Part shown: positions 1 to 6,502 of the stretch, one piece after another
How positions within the stretch are numbered: the first letter of the stretch is position 1
How the letters are laid out: each line of letters begins with the position of its first letter
Origin: an uncultured Acidobacteriota bacterium
GTDB lineage: Bacteria; Acidobacteriota; Vicinamibacteria; Vicinamibacterales; SCN-69-37
NCBI GenBank assembly: GCA_937880585.1
Contig: CALFMR010000527.1
Location: 1 to 14,148 of the forward strand
DNA length: 14,148 bases
Direction of reading: 5' to 3'
Notes under the pieces: generated by a model
What the model was told of the DNA's origin: nothing
Database searches by the model: none
What the model saw: only the letters and a program-made list of their open reading frames with translations
Translations under genes and position numbers: made by a program

Positions 1-35
1 TGATTGGCGGTCTGATTTCGTGAATTGGGAATGGA

Positions 36-40
36 AAGGA
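36..40 (+). promoter_or_regulatory. Ribosome binding site deciding the start at 49
   Basis: AAGGA inside GGAAAGGA lies 8 nt before the ATG at 49. That is ideal Shine-Dalgarno spacing and favours this start over the upstream candidate starts at 25 and 31, which have no comparable site. Confidence 0.6.
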
Positions 41-48
41 ATACATCA

Positions 49-1188
49 ATGTCAACAATGTCAACCGTTTCGATTGAAAGAGTCCGGCACTTGAACGGTC
101 GAGAGAAACCCCCGGTATTCGCCGATGTGGAGAAGACGATCGCGAAGATTCAGCAAAGGGCTTTCAGCCTTTTCGAGCAGCGCGGCGAGCTTCCTGGTCT
201 GGACCGGGCCGATTGGCTGCTGGCGGAGCACGAAGTGCTCGGTTCGGCATCGGCTGAGCTTCTGGAAAATGACAAAGAACTAAAGCTTAGGATTGCAGTC
301 CCTGGCGTTGAATCGAAGGATGTAACCGTCACCGCACGCGGCGGAACGATCCAAGCCAGCGGGCTGGGCCAGTGGGTGGCTCCCGGCGCGGACGAGATGC
401 TCGCCCGCGCGGCGAATCTGCTGCCGGTGGAGGCGACGCAGTTCTTTACCAATGCGGAAGAGTGGTTCGCCGTCGGCCGACTTGAGGCGGGCGAATTGGA
501 CGACACGGACGCGATCCAGCGCGCGCTCAACGCACGGCTGCCCGCCGATATCCGCGTGATGCGCGTGGAAGACGCCCGTCCCGGTTTCCACGCGCGCTTC
601 GACGCGCGCGCGAAACACTATCGTTACCGCATCGTCACGGCCGACGTGCTGTCGCCCTTCGCTCGGGGGATCGCGTGGCATCGCCCGTGGCGGTGTGATC
701 TCGAGCGCATGCGCGAGGCCGCGGCTGTCGTCGTCGGCGAACACGACTTTGCGTCGTTCCAGGGGACGGGAAGTGCGATCGAAGACACGGTACGTCGCGT
801 CACGCGCGTGTCGATCGCGCGCGTGGGCGAGACGGAATCTCAGATCCCTGGGTCTAAAGACCCAGGGCTCCATCGAGAGTCCGTACGGAGCCCTGGGTCT
901 TCAGACCCAGGGGACAGCCCAGGGCTCCACAGCAAAGAAGCCGCGGGGCTCCGCAACTCTCCGTGGAGCCCCGGGTCTTTAGACCCGGGGGACAGCATCG
1001 TCATCGACGTCGAAGGCACCGGCTTTCTGCGGCACATGGTCCGCATCCTCGTTGGGACGCTGGCCGAAGTCGGCGCCGGGCAGCGGACGCCGGCGTCGAT
1101 GGCGGACGTTCTCGCCGCGCGCGACCGCCGGGCCGCTGGCGTCACGGCACCGGCCGCCGGCCTCGTGCTCGTGCGGGTCGAGTACTGA
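49..1188 (+). CDS. truA: Chimeric ORF: DUF2934/Hsp20-like N-terminus joined to N-terminally truncated TruA
   Basis: This 379-aa ORF joins two unrelated parts. Residues about 15-105 resemble DUF2934/Hsp20-type proteins (PVFADVEKTIAKIQQRAF, then a DWLLAEHE segment, then an Hsp20-like strand ELKLRIAVPGVESKDVTVTA). From about residue 144 the sequence is TruA tRNA pseudouridine(38-40) synthase: RALNARLPADIRV, FHARFDARAKHYRYRI, GEHDFASFQGTGS, GTGFLRHMVRILVGTL and a normal C-terminal end. The first 60 or so TruA residues are absent, including the GRTDAGVH motif with the catalytic Asp, so this polypeptide should not have pseudouridine synthase activity. Residues about 106-143 match neither family that I can recognise. 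The first 350 nt look less GC-rich than the TruA part. A 52-codon insert of palindromic DNA sits at 838-996. The ORF may be a real fusion, a rearranged pseudogene or an assembly join. The TruA C-terminal assignment is strong; function is doubtful. Confidence 0.65.
   Translation: MSTMSTVSIERVRHLNGREKPPVFADVEKTIAKIQQRAFSLFEQRGELPGLDRADWLLAEHEVLGSASAELLENDKELKLRIAVPGVESKDVTVTARGGTIQASGLGQWVAPGADEMLARAANLLPVEATQFFTNAEEWFAVGRLEAGELDDTDAIQRALNARLPADIRVMRVEDARPGFHARFDARAKHYRYRIVTADVLSPFARGIAWHRPWRCDLERMREAAAVVVGEHDFASFQGTGSAIEDTVRRVTRVSIARVGETESQIPGSKDPGLHRESVRSPGSSDPGDSPGLHSKEAAGLRNSPWSPGSLDPGDSIVIDVEGTGFLRHMVRILVGTLAEVGAGQRTPASMADVLAARDRRAAGVTAPAAGLVLVRVEY
838..996 (+). repeat. In-frame palindromic repeat block inside truA
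   Basis: Three palindromes with 10-bp arms and a 2-bp centre lie at 846-867, 891-912 and 969-990. Arms of the first two are CCCTGGGTCT/AGACCCAGGG; the third has CCCCGGGTCT/AGACCCGGGG, so a T-to-C change in one arm is matched by A-to-G in the other. Centres differ (AA, TC, TT). All three are read in the same frame as PGSxDPG (x = K, S, L). Copies two and three are embedded in longer direct repeats at 880-918 and 960-996. CCCAGGGCTCC also recurs at 861-871 and 918-928, and GGGGCTCC/GGAGCCCC pair at 945-952/965-972. The block adds about 52 residues between the TruA strands ending GETE and starting IVIDVEG, without shifting the frame. Other TruA proteins have only a short turn there. Confidence 0.85.
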
Positions 1189-1229
1189 CGTGCCGGCCGA
1201 GGCGTGGGGCTCCACGTCTGGGCGAGAAC

Positions 1230-1238
1230 TGCTAAGAT
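1230..1238 (+). promoter_or_regulatory. Possible extended -10 promoter for uppS
   Basis: TGCTAAGAT matches the extended -10 pattern (TG, one base, then TAAGAT) and ends 16 nt before the chosen uppS ATG. No convincing -35 hexamer is visible. It would let the uppS cluster be transcribed independently of the chimeric ORF upstream. Confidence 0.3.
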
Positions 1239-1254
1239 TCAGGCCCAGATCGCC

Positions 1255-2046
1255 ATGGCCTTTGCCGACATGCTCGCGGCGGTGCCGCCCGGATCGACCG
1301 AGGAGGCCCTCGTCCGCCGCATCGACTTCGACCGGCTTCCACGCCACGTGGCGGTCATCATGGACGGAAACGGCCGCTGGGCGTCCGTCCGGCATCTGCC
1401 GCGCGTCGAGGGCCATCGCGCCGGCATCGACGCCGTCCGCGCCACGGTCGAAACGTCGGCGAGGCTCGGCATCTCAGTCCTCACGCTCTACGCGTTCTCG
1501 GTCGAGAACTGGAAGCGCCCGAATACCGAGATCTCGGCGCTCATGGCGCTGCTCAAGCACTACCTGCGCCTCGAGCTGAAGACGCTGCTCCGCAACAACA
1601 TCCGCTTCAACGTCATTGGCCAGCTCGATCGGCTGTCGCCCGAGATCCGCGACGAGCTGTCGATGGCCGAAGCGCGCACGGCGGGCAACGGCGGGATGCT
1701 GTTCAACATCGCGCTGAGCTACGGCGGTCGCGCCGAGATCGTCGAGGCCGCGAAGCGCGCGATCCGTGAGGGCATCGATCCGGAATCGCTCGACGAGTCG
1801 ACGTTCGGTTCGCTCCTCTACACCGCCGGTCAGCCGGATCCGGACTTGCTCATCCGCACGAGCGGCGAAATGCGCGTGAGCAACTTCCTCCTGTGGCAAA
1901 TCGCGTACGCCGAGATCTGGGTGACCGACGCGCTCTGGCCTGACTTCCGCGAGCGGCATCTGCTCGAGGCGGTCGCCGACTACCAGAAGCGCGAGCGCCG
2001 CTACGGCGCGATCGCCTCGCAGGCGGTCGGCGCCGGCAAGCGATGA
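1255..2046 (+). CDS. uppS: Isoprenyl transferase (undecaprenyl diphosphate synthase)
   Basis: UppS is a cytosolic cis-prenyltransferase that adds isopentenyl diphosphate units to farnesyl diphosphate, giving the C55 lipid carrier for cell-wall precursors. The 263-aa product has the full family signature. HVAVIMDGNGRWA is at residues 31-43, with Asp37 in the position that binds Mg-diphosphate. LYAFSVENWKRP is at 78-89 and DLLIRTSGEMRVSNFLLWQ at 197-215, containing the Arg and Ser that contact the allylic or IPP diphosphate. Length is normal for the family (about 250). The ATG at 1255 was chosen because it leaves a typical short N-terminus; an in-frame GTG at 1204 would add 17 residues without known homology, and an ATG at 1270 is also possible. 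No strong ribosome binding site distinguishes them. It heads the uppS-cdsA-dxr-rseP series. A GGCCGG/CCGGCC inverted repeat follows the stop at 2049-2072 but lacks a T-run. Confidence 0.95.
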   Translation: MAFADMLAAVPPGSTEEALVRRIDFDRLPRHVAVIMDGNGRWASVRHLPRVEGHRAGIDAVRATVETSARLGISVLTLYAFSVENWKRPNTEISALMALLKHYLRLELKTLLRNNIRFNVIGQLDRLSPEIRDELSMAEARTAGNGGMLFNIALSYGGRAEIVEAAKRAIREGIDPESLDESTFGSLLYTAGQPDPDLLIRTSGEMRVSNFLLWQIAYAEIWVTDALWPDFRERHLLEAVADYQKRERRYGAIASQAVGAGKR

Positions 2047-2128
2047 GAGGCCGGATGCGCTGATCGCCGGCCGTTTCCGTCCGCTTCGGCGGCGGGCACG
2101 TTGGCGATTGACTGCCGTTCTTCGCGCA

Positions 2129-2938
2129 ATGCGTCGTCTCATCTCCGCCATCGTTCTCATCGCCATCGTCGTTGCCGTCGTGTGGGGCCTGCCCACGTGG
2201 GCGATGGTCGCTGCCGCCGCGCTCGTAGCCGCACTCGCTGGTGGTGAACTGGCCATCATGGGCGCGCGGATCGACGTGCGCGTGCCCGTCGTGTTCGTCG
2301 GTCTCGCCGCCGCCGCCGTGACGGTGGCGTTCGTCCTCGCGTTGCGGCACGTCTCGACGTTGGATCCGGACGCGCTCGGCGCGCTCATCCTCGCGCTCGT
2401 CGTCGCCGCCGGCGTCATGACGCTGGCGCAAGGCGCGCCCGGGCCGCCTGCGTTCACGCGCGCGGCACTGCTGCTGATGGCGCCCATCTACATCGGCGCG
2501 CCGCTCGGGGCGCTCGCTCGCGTGCAATGGCTCTTCGGGCCGGCCGCGACGACATGGCTCATCGTGACGATCGCGGCGAGCGACTCGGCGCAGTACTACA
2601 CCGGGCGCGCGCTCGGCCGGCACAAGCTCGCGCCGACGGTGAGTCCCGCGAAGACGGTCGAGGGCGCGTGCGGCGGGCTCGTGGCGGCCGCCATTTCCGG
2701 CTTCATCCTCGGCCCGATCGCGATGCCGTTTCTCTCGCCGGCGCGCGCGCTCGCGTTCGCGATCCTGGCCGCGGCGTTCGGCATGATTGGCGACCTGTTC
2801 GAGTCCCTGCTCAAGCGCAGCGCGGGCGTGAAGGACAGCTCCGCGCTCATTCCGGGACATGGCGGCGTGCTCGATCGCATCGACAGCTATCTGTTCGCCG
2901 CGCCCGTGTTCTACTGGTTGTTGAGATATCTCGCGTGA
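2129..2938 (+). CDS. cdsA: Phosphatidate cytidylyltransferase (CDP-diacylglycerol synthase)
   Basis: CdsA is an integral membrane enzyme that condenses CTP with phosphatidic acid to CDP-diacylglycerol, the precursor of all major phospholipids. The 269-aa protein is hydrophobic along most of its length, with several transmembrane helices starting at MRRLISAIVLIAIVV. Near the C-terminus it matches the family signature: SLLKR, then four residues, KDSS, then IPGHGG and DRID, including the metal-binding Asp and Lys-Asp pair. SPAKTVEGACGG, another conserved segment, precedes it. The ATG at 2129 gives the usual CdsA N-terminus (charged residues directly before the first helix); an in-frame TTG at 2108 would add seven residues. 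The stop codon overlaps the dxr start (GTGA at 2935-2938), which implies translational coupling and one transcript. Confidence 0.95.
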   Translation: MRRLISAIVLIAIVVAVVWGLPTWAMVAAAALVAALAGGELAIMGARIDVRVPVVFVGLAAAAVTVAFVLALRHVSTLDPDALGALILALVVAAGVMTLAQGAPGPPAFTRAALLLMAPIYIGAPLGALARVQWLFGPAATTWLIVTIAASDSAQYYTGRALGRHKLAPTVSPAKTVEGACGGLVAAAISGFILGPIAMPFLSPARALAFAILAAAFGMIGDLFESLLKRSAGVKDSSALIPGHGGVLDRIDSYLFAAPVFYWLLRYLA

Positions 2939-4110
2939 AACGGCTCGCTATTCTCGGATCGACCGGATCGATTGGCCAGAGCGCCCTCGCGGTCGCCGCG
3001 GCGCATCCCGACCGGCTGCAGGTCGTTGCGCTCGTCGCGGGCGAGAACGCGTCGCTCCTGGCCGACCAGGCGTCGCAGTTCCGGCCGACGGTCATCGGGA
3101 TGGCCTCCGACGCGGCGCTCGCGGATCTCACCAGTCGTATCGGCATCACGAGCGGCACGATGCTCCTGCCATCGGGTCCCGACGGTCTCGTCGCCGCGGC
3201 CACGCATCCGGACGTCGACGTCGTGCTGTGTGCGACGTCGGGGTCGGCCGGGCTCGAGGCGGCGCTCGCGGCGATCGACGCCGGCAAGACGCTCGCGCTC
3301 GCCAACAAAGAAGTGATGGTGATGGCCGGCGAGCTCGTCGTCGAGCGCGCGCGCCGCCGCGGCGTGTCGATCCTGCCGGTCGACAGCGAGCACAACGCCA
3401 TTCATCAATGTCTGCACGGCCGCGATCGCAGTGAAGTCCGGCGCATGATCCTCACCGCGTCGGGCGGCCCGTTCCGCCGCCTCGATCGCGCCGCGCTCAA
3501 GCGCGTCACGCCCGAGGACGCGCTGCGGCATCCGACGTGGCGGATGGGGAAGAAGGTCACGATCGACTCGGCGACGCTGATGAACAAGGGCCTCGAAGTC
3601 ATCGAGGCCTACTGGCTGTTCGGCGTCGACGTCTCGGCCATCGACGTGGTCATCCATCCGCAGTCGGTCGTTCACTCGATGGTCGAGCTCGCGGACGGAT
3701 CGGTCATCGCGCAGCTCGGCGTGGCCGACATGCGGCTGCCCATCCAGTACGCGTTCTCCTATCCCGAGCGCTGGGACGCGCCCGTCCGGCCGCTCGACCT
3801 GACCAGTCTGGGCGCGCTCGAGTTCGAGCCGCCCGATAGGGAGCGTTTTCCGTGCCTCGGTCTGGCCTACGAGGCCCTCCGGCACGGGCGCGCATGGCCC
3901 ATCGTGCTCAATGCCGCCAACGAGCTGGCGGTCGACGCCTTTCTCGGCGGCCGCCTGTCGTTCTGCCACATTCCCGTCGTCATCGAGCGTGCGCTCGCGG
4001 TGGCCGATCGGGAGACGGCCACGCCGCTCACCTTGGCCGACGTCCGGGCGGCCGACGCCTGGGCCCGCGCATTCTCGGCCGAAACCATCGGTACGCTACG
4101 ATCGTCCTAG
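2935..4110 (+). CDS. dxr: 1-deoxy-D-xylulose 5-phosphate reductoisomerase
   Basis: Dxr (IspC) rearranges and reduces 1-deoxy-D-xylulose 5-phosphate to 2-C-methyl-D-erythritol 4-phosphate with NADPH and a divalent metal, the committed step of the MEP isoprenoid pathway. The 391-aa product is full length. GSTGSIG at residues 8-14 is the NADPH-binding loop; LPVDSEHNAIHQ supplies metal ligands Asp150 and Glu152; NKGLE at 217-221 supplies the third acidic ligand, Glu221. LTASGGPF and TWRMGKKVTIDSATLMNKG are the substrate and flexible-loop regions, and IHPQSVVHSMVE is conserved. The GTG start overlaps the cdsA stop and immediately precedes the KRLAILGSTG strand, so it is preferred although the frame is open upstream through cdsA. 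Its product ultimately feeds the neighbouring UppS. Confidence 0.97.
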   Translation: MKRLAILGSTGSIGQSALAVAAAHPDRLQVVALVAGENASLLADQASQFRPTVIGMASDAALADLTSRIGITSGTMLLPSGPDGLVAAATHPDVDVVLCATSGSAGLEAALAAIDAGKTLALANKEVMVMAGELVVERARRRGVSILPVDSEHNAIHQCLHGRDRSEVRRMILTASGGPFRRLDRAALKRVTPEDALRHPTWRMGKKVTIDSATLMNKGLEVIEAYWLFGVDVSAIDVVIHPQSVVHSMVELADGSVIAQLGVADMRLPIQYAFSYPERWDAPVRPLDLTSLGALEFEPPDRERFPCLGLAYEALRHGRAWPIVLNAANELAVDAFLGGRLSFCHIPVVIERALAVADRETATPLTLADVRAADAWARAFSAETIGTLRSS

Positions 4111-4136
4111 AGACGAGCCGCTCATTTTTCGATCGC

Positions 4137-5432
4137 ATGGTCACGACTCTCGCATTCCCGTTCGTGCTTGGTGTGCTCGTGTTCGTCCACGAGCTCGGGC
4201 ACTTCCTCGTGGCCCGCTGGCACGGTGTCCGCGTCATCACGTTCTCGCTCGGCTTCGGGCCGAAGCTGGCCAAGGTCACGCGCGGCGGGACGGAATACTG
4301 CGTCAGCGCGGTGCCGCTCGGCGGCTACGTCAAGATGGCCGGGGAGTCGATCGAGGAGGCGCGCACGGGCGCGCCCGACGAGTTCATGTCGAAGAGCAAG
4401 TGGGTGCGGTTCCAGGTGTATCTCGCCGGGCCCGTGATGAACCTGCTGCTCGCGCTGGTCGTGCTCGCGGCCGTGCTCTCGCGCGGCGCGACGGTTGCGG
4501 CCTACCACGCCGGGCCCGCGATCATCGGCGCCGTCGACTCGGGCAGTCCGGCGGAGACCGCTGGCCTGCGCGCGGGGGATCGCGTCGTTCGCGTGAACGG
4601 CGACGCCGTGCCGACCTGGGACGACTTCGACATGGCCGTGGCGATGGCCGCCGGTCGCACGCTCGCGCTCGACGTCGACCGTGGCGGTTCGACGCTTCAT
4701 ATCGACGCGACGCCGCGCGCCGCCGGCGAATTCGATCAAGGCGACCTCGGGATCCAGCACGTCGCTCGGCCGCAGGTCATTCAGGTCAACCCGGGCACGC
4801 CGGCCGCGCGCGGCGGCGTCCACGCCCGCGACGTGATCCTGGCCATCAACGGCGAAGCGAATCTGCAGAACGACGCGATCGTCGATCGCATTCACGCGAG
4901 CGCGGGCAAGCCGCTGACGCTGACCGTCGAACGCGACGGCGCTCGCCTCGATCTGCAGGTGACGCCCGAAGGCGCAATGGGCTCCGCGCAGATCGGCGTG
5001 TCGATCAGCCCCTACGAAGTCAGCGAGATCAACCCGAACTGGATCCAGGCCATCAAGCTCAGCGCGCAGCAGAACTGGGAGAGCACGGTTCTCATCGGCA
5101 AGACGCTGCGCGGACTCGTCACGCGCCGGACGCCGATGCGCCAGCTCATGGGCCCGGTCGGCATCGCCGAGCTGTCGGGCACCGCCGCCGCCATGGGCTT
5201 CGCGCCGCTCTTCAGTCTGATGGCGATGATCAGCCTCAACCTCGGGCTGCTGAACCTGCTGCCCGTGCCCATCCTCGACGGCGGCCACATCGCCATCCTC
5301 GCCATCGAAGGCGTCGCGCGCCGCGATCTGAGCGTCCGCGTCAAGGAGCGCATCCTCATGGCCGGCGCCGTGCTGCTCGCGCTCCTGATGGTGACGGTCA
5401 TCTACAACGATATTGCTCGGTTGTTGAGATAA
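4137..5432 (+). CDS. rseP: RseP-like site-2 intramembrane zinc metalloprotease
   Basis: RseP-type proteases cut transmembrane anchors of anti-sigma factors and signal-peptide remnants inside the cytoplasmic membrane. This 431-aa protein has the zinc motif HELGH at residues 18-22 in the first helix and the third-ligand motif NLLPVPILDGGH at 373-384 with Asp381. Between them are the family's conserved YVKMAGE segment (64-70), a second membrane helix around 94-115 and two PDZ domains, about 126-195 (SGSPAETAGLRAGDRVVRVNG) and 205-278 (NPGTPAARGGVHARDVILAING). A last helix spans about 403-425. Two PDZ domains match E. coli RseP rather than single-PDZ RasP. The ATG at 4137 gives the typical short start just before the HExxH helix; upstream codons belong to an overlapping frame of dxr. 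It is 26 bp after dxr and probably the last gene of the operon. Its substrate is not evident here. Confidence 0.94.
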   Translation: MVTTLAFPFVLGVLVFVHELGHFLVARWHGVRVITFSLGFGPKLAKVTRGGTEYCVSAVPLGGYVKMAGESIEEARTGAPDEFMSKSKWVRFQVYLAGPVMNLLLALVVLAAVLSRGATVAAYHAGPAIIGAVDSGSPAETAGLRAGDRVVRVNGDAVPTWDDFDMAVAMAAGRTLALDVDRGGSTLHIDATPRAAGEFDQGDLGIQHVARPQVIQVNPGTPAARGGVHARDVILAINGEANLQNDAIVDRIHASAGKPLTLTVERDGARLDLQVTPEGAMGSAQIGVSISPYEVSEINPNWIQAIKLSAQQNWESTVLIGKTLRGLVTRRTPMRQLMGPVGIAELSGTAAAMGFAPLFSLMAMISLNLGLLNLLPVPILDGGHIAILAIEGVARRDLSVRVKERILMAGAVLLALLMVTVIYNDIARLLR

Positions 5433-5449
5433 AAGCGCTCGTCTCTGCC

Positions 5450-5850
5450 GGTTCCGGGTTCCAGGTTCCGGGGTGCGCAGGTTCGGCGACGGGGGTTCCG
5501 CGGCGCGCGCCTTCGGGCGCGCCTGTTCGAGGTTCCTGGTTCTTCTCGCGCGCGCCTCTTAGGGACATCTCGCGCGGAGTGGTTCTTGTGTCCCGCGCTC
5601 AGCATTGGCGCGCGGTCTGCGAGGTTCCAGGTTCCCGGCGCGGCCCTGTGGGCGCGCCTGTTCGGGTTCGCGCGTCACGCTGCGGAGCCCGGCGGTGGAA
5701 CCTCACAGCACGTGGAACCTCGTGGAACCGGACGCGGAGAACCTTGGAACCCAGGAACCTTCCGCACCTGGAACCCGGAGAACCAGGAACCAACAGAACC
5801 TGAACCCCGGAACCCGAACCCCGGAACCTTGAACCCTGGAACCCGGAACC
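5450..5850. repeat. Strand-switching GGTTC / GAACC motif array
   Basis: The 424-bp gap between the convergent rseP and pcm genes (5433-5856) contains no credible gene. Its left part has 11 copies of GGTTC (5450-5669), some exactly 7 bp apart (5450, 5457, 5464; 5531, 5538; 5623, 5630). Its right part has 17 copies of the complement GAACC (5698-5850), mostly 6-9 bp apart from 5780 on. I found no GAACC in the left part and no GGTTC in the right part. The halves are therefore broadly inverted and could pair in a transcript from either side. A 15-bp direct repeat (5515-5529 and 5650-5664) lies in the left part. It could act as a two-way transcription end, but there is no T-tract terminator. Confidence 0.85.
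5502..5523. repeat. GC-rich hairpin within the GGTTC array
   Basis: GGCGCGC at 5502-5508 is the exact complement of GCGCGCC at 5517-5523, with an 8-nt spacer. It overlaps the first copy of the 15-bp direct repeat. No T-run follows, so it is not a standard intrinsic terminator. Confidence 0.5.
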
Positions 5851-5856
5851 GATCCA

Positions 5857-6498
5857 TCACTTCTTCATGAGCACGAACTGCACGCCGATGGATGTGTGCC
5901 GTGTGATTTCGTTTCCGCGCTTGTCGACGATCACGATGTGCTGATCCCAGACCGTACCGACTGGAGCGACGAGCCGGCCGCCGTCGGCGAGCTCGTCGAT
6001 GAGCGCCGGCGGTACGTCGGATGGAGCAGCGGTGAGTATGATGCGGTCGAATGGCGCCGCCTCGGGCCAGCCGGCATAGCCGCTGGCCGTGCGGAGATGG
6101 ACACGGTCGTAACCGAGCGCAGCGAGCGTGCGCGCGGCGCGGTCGGCCAGTTCGGGCACAATCTCGAGACTCCACACCTCCGCGCCGATCTCGGCGAGCA
6201 CGGCCGTCTGATAGCCGCTGCCCGTACCGACTTCCAGCACGCGCGCACCAGGCTCGACGCCGAGTGCTTCGGTCATCCACGCGACGATGTAGGGCTGCGA
6301 GATCGTCTGGCCGAAGCCGATGGTGAGCGGCGAGTCGGCGTAGGCGGCCGCGCGGGCATCGGGCAAGACGAATGCCTCGCGCGGCACGCGCGTCATCGCG
6401 GCGATGACGCGTTCGTCGCGGATGCCGCGGGCGCGCAGGTCGAACGGATCGGCGCTTCTCTCTGATGGGTGCGCGGTCCGGTCGGGATCGTCGCTCAT
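5857..6498 (-). CDS. pcm: Protein-L-isoaspartate O-methyltransferase
   Basis: Pcm transfers a methyl group from S-adenosylmethionine to abnormal L-isoaspartyl residues, starting repair of aged proteins. The 213-aa product has normal length and the family's key segments: GFGQTISQPYIVAWM at residues 61-75, where Ser67 and Gln68 lie in the substrate site, and the SAM-binding motif I, VLEVGTGSGYQTAVLAEIG, starting at 87. VWSLEIVPELA is motif post-I, and FDRIILTAAPSDVPPALIDEL covers motifs II and III. VAPVG and the C-terminal strands are present. The ATG at 6498 is used; further upstream codons would run into glk. It starts 4 bp after the glk stop with no visible ribosome binding site, so it is probably translated by coupling to glk. 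It converges on rseP across the repeat-filled gap. Confidence 0.94.
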   Translation of the reverse strand: MSDDPDRTAHPSERSADPFDLRARGIRDERVIAAMTRVPREAFVLPDARAAAYADSPLTIGFGQTISQPYIVAWMTEALGVEPGARVLEVGTGSGYQTAVLAEIGAEVWSLEIVPELADRAARTLAALGYDRVHLRTASGYAGWPEAAPFDRIILTAAPSDVPPALIDELADGGRLVAPVGTVWDQHIVIVDKRGNEITRHTSIGVQFVLMKK

Positions 6499-6502
6499 GG
6501 CG

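Noticed and set aside
144..540. GRLEAGEL near 475-500 as a modified TruA GRTDAGVH catalytic motif
   Set aside because: It lies about 14 residues too close to the following NARLP segment compared with E. coli TruA and lacks the Asp; the stretch aligns better with the strand after the motif.
2049..2072. GGCCGG/CCGGCC inverted repeat after uppS as a terminator
   Set aside because: Arms are only 6 bp, no T-run follows, and cdsA continues on the same strand, so termination here is unlikely.
4122..5288. Long open frame on the minus strand opposite rseP (and similar ones opposite uppS and dxr, at 1474-2487 and 2911-3969)
   Set aside because: They are antisense to genes with complete motif sets, their predicted products are Arg/Asp/His-rich with no recognisable domain, and long antisense frames are expected in high-GC codon usage.
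2917..5431. GGTTGTTGAGATA occurring at both the end of cdsA and the end of rseP
   Set aside because: Both copies lie in coding sequence and encode similar terminal Leu-Leu-Arg residues; a single 13-bp match with no flanking similarity is best taken as chance.
5586..5870. Short frames reading Asn-Pro-Gly-Thr-type repeats through the GAACC array
   Set aside because: The peptide repeats simply translate the GAACC motif and appear in several frames; no ribosome binding site or domain is present.
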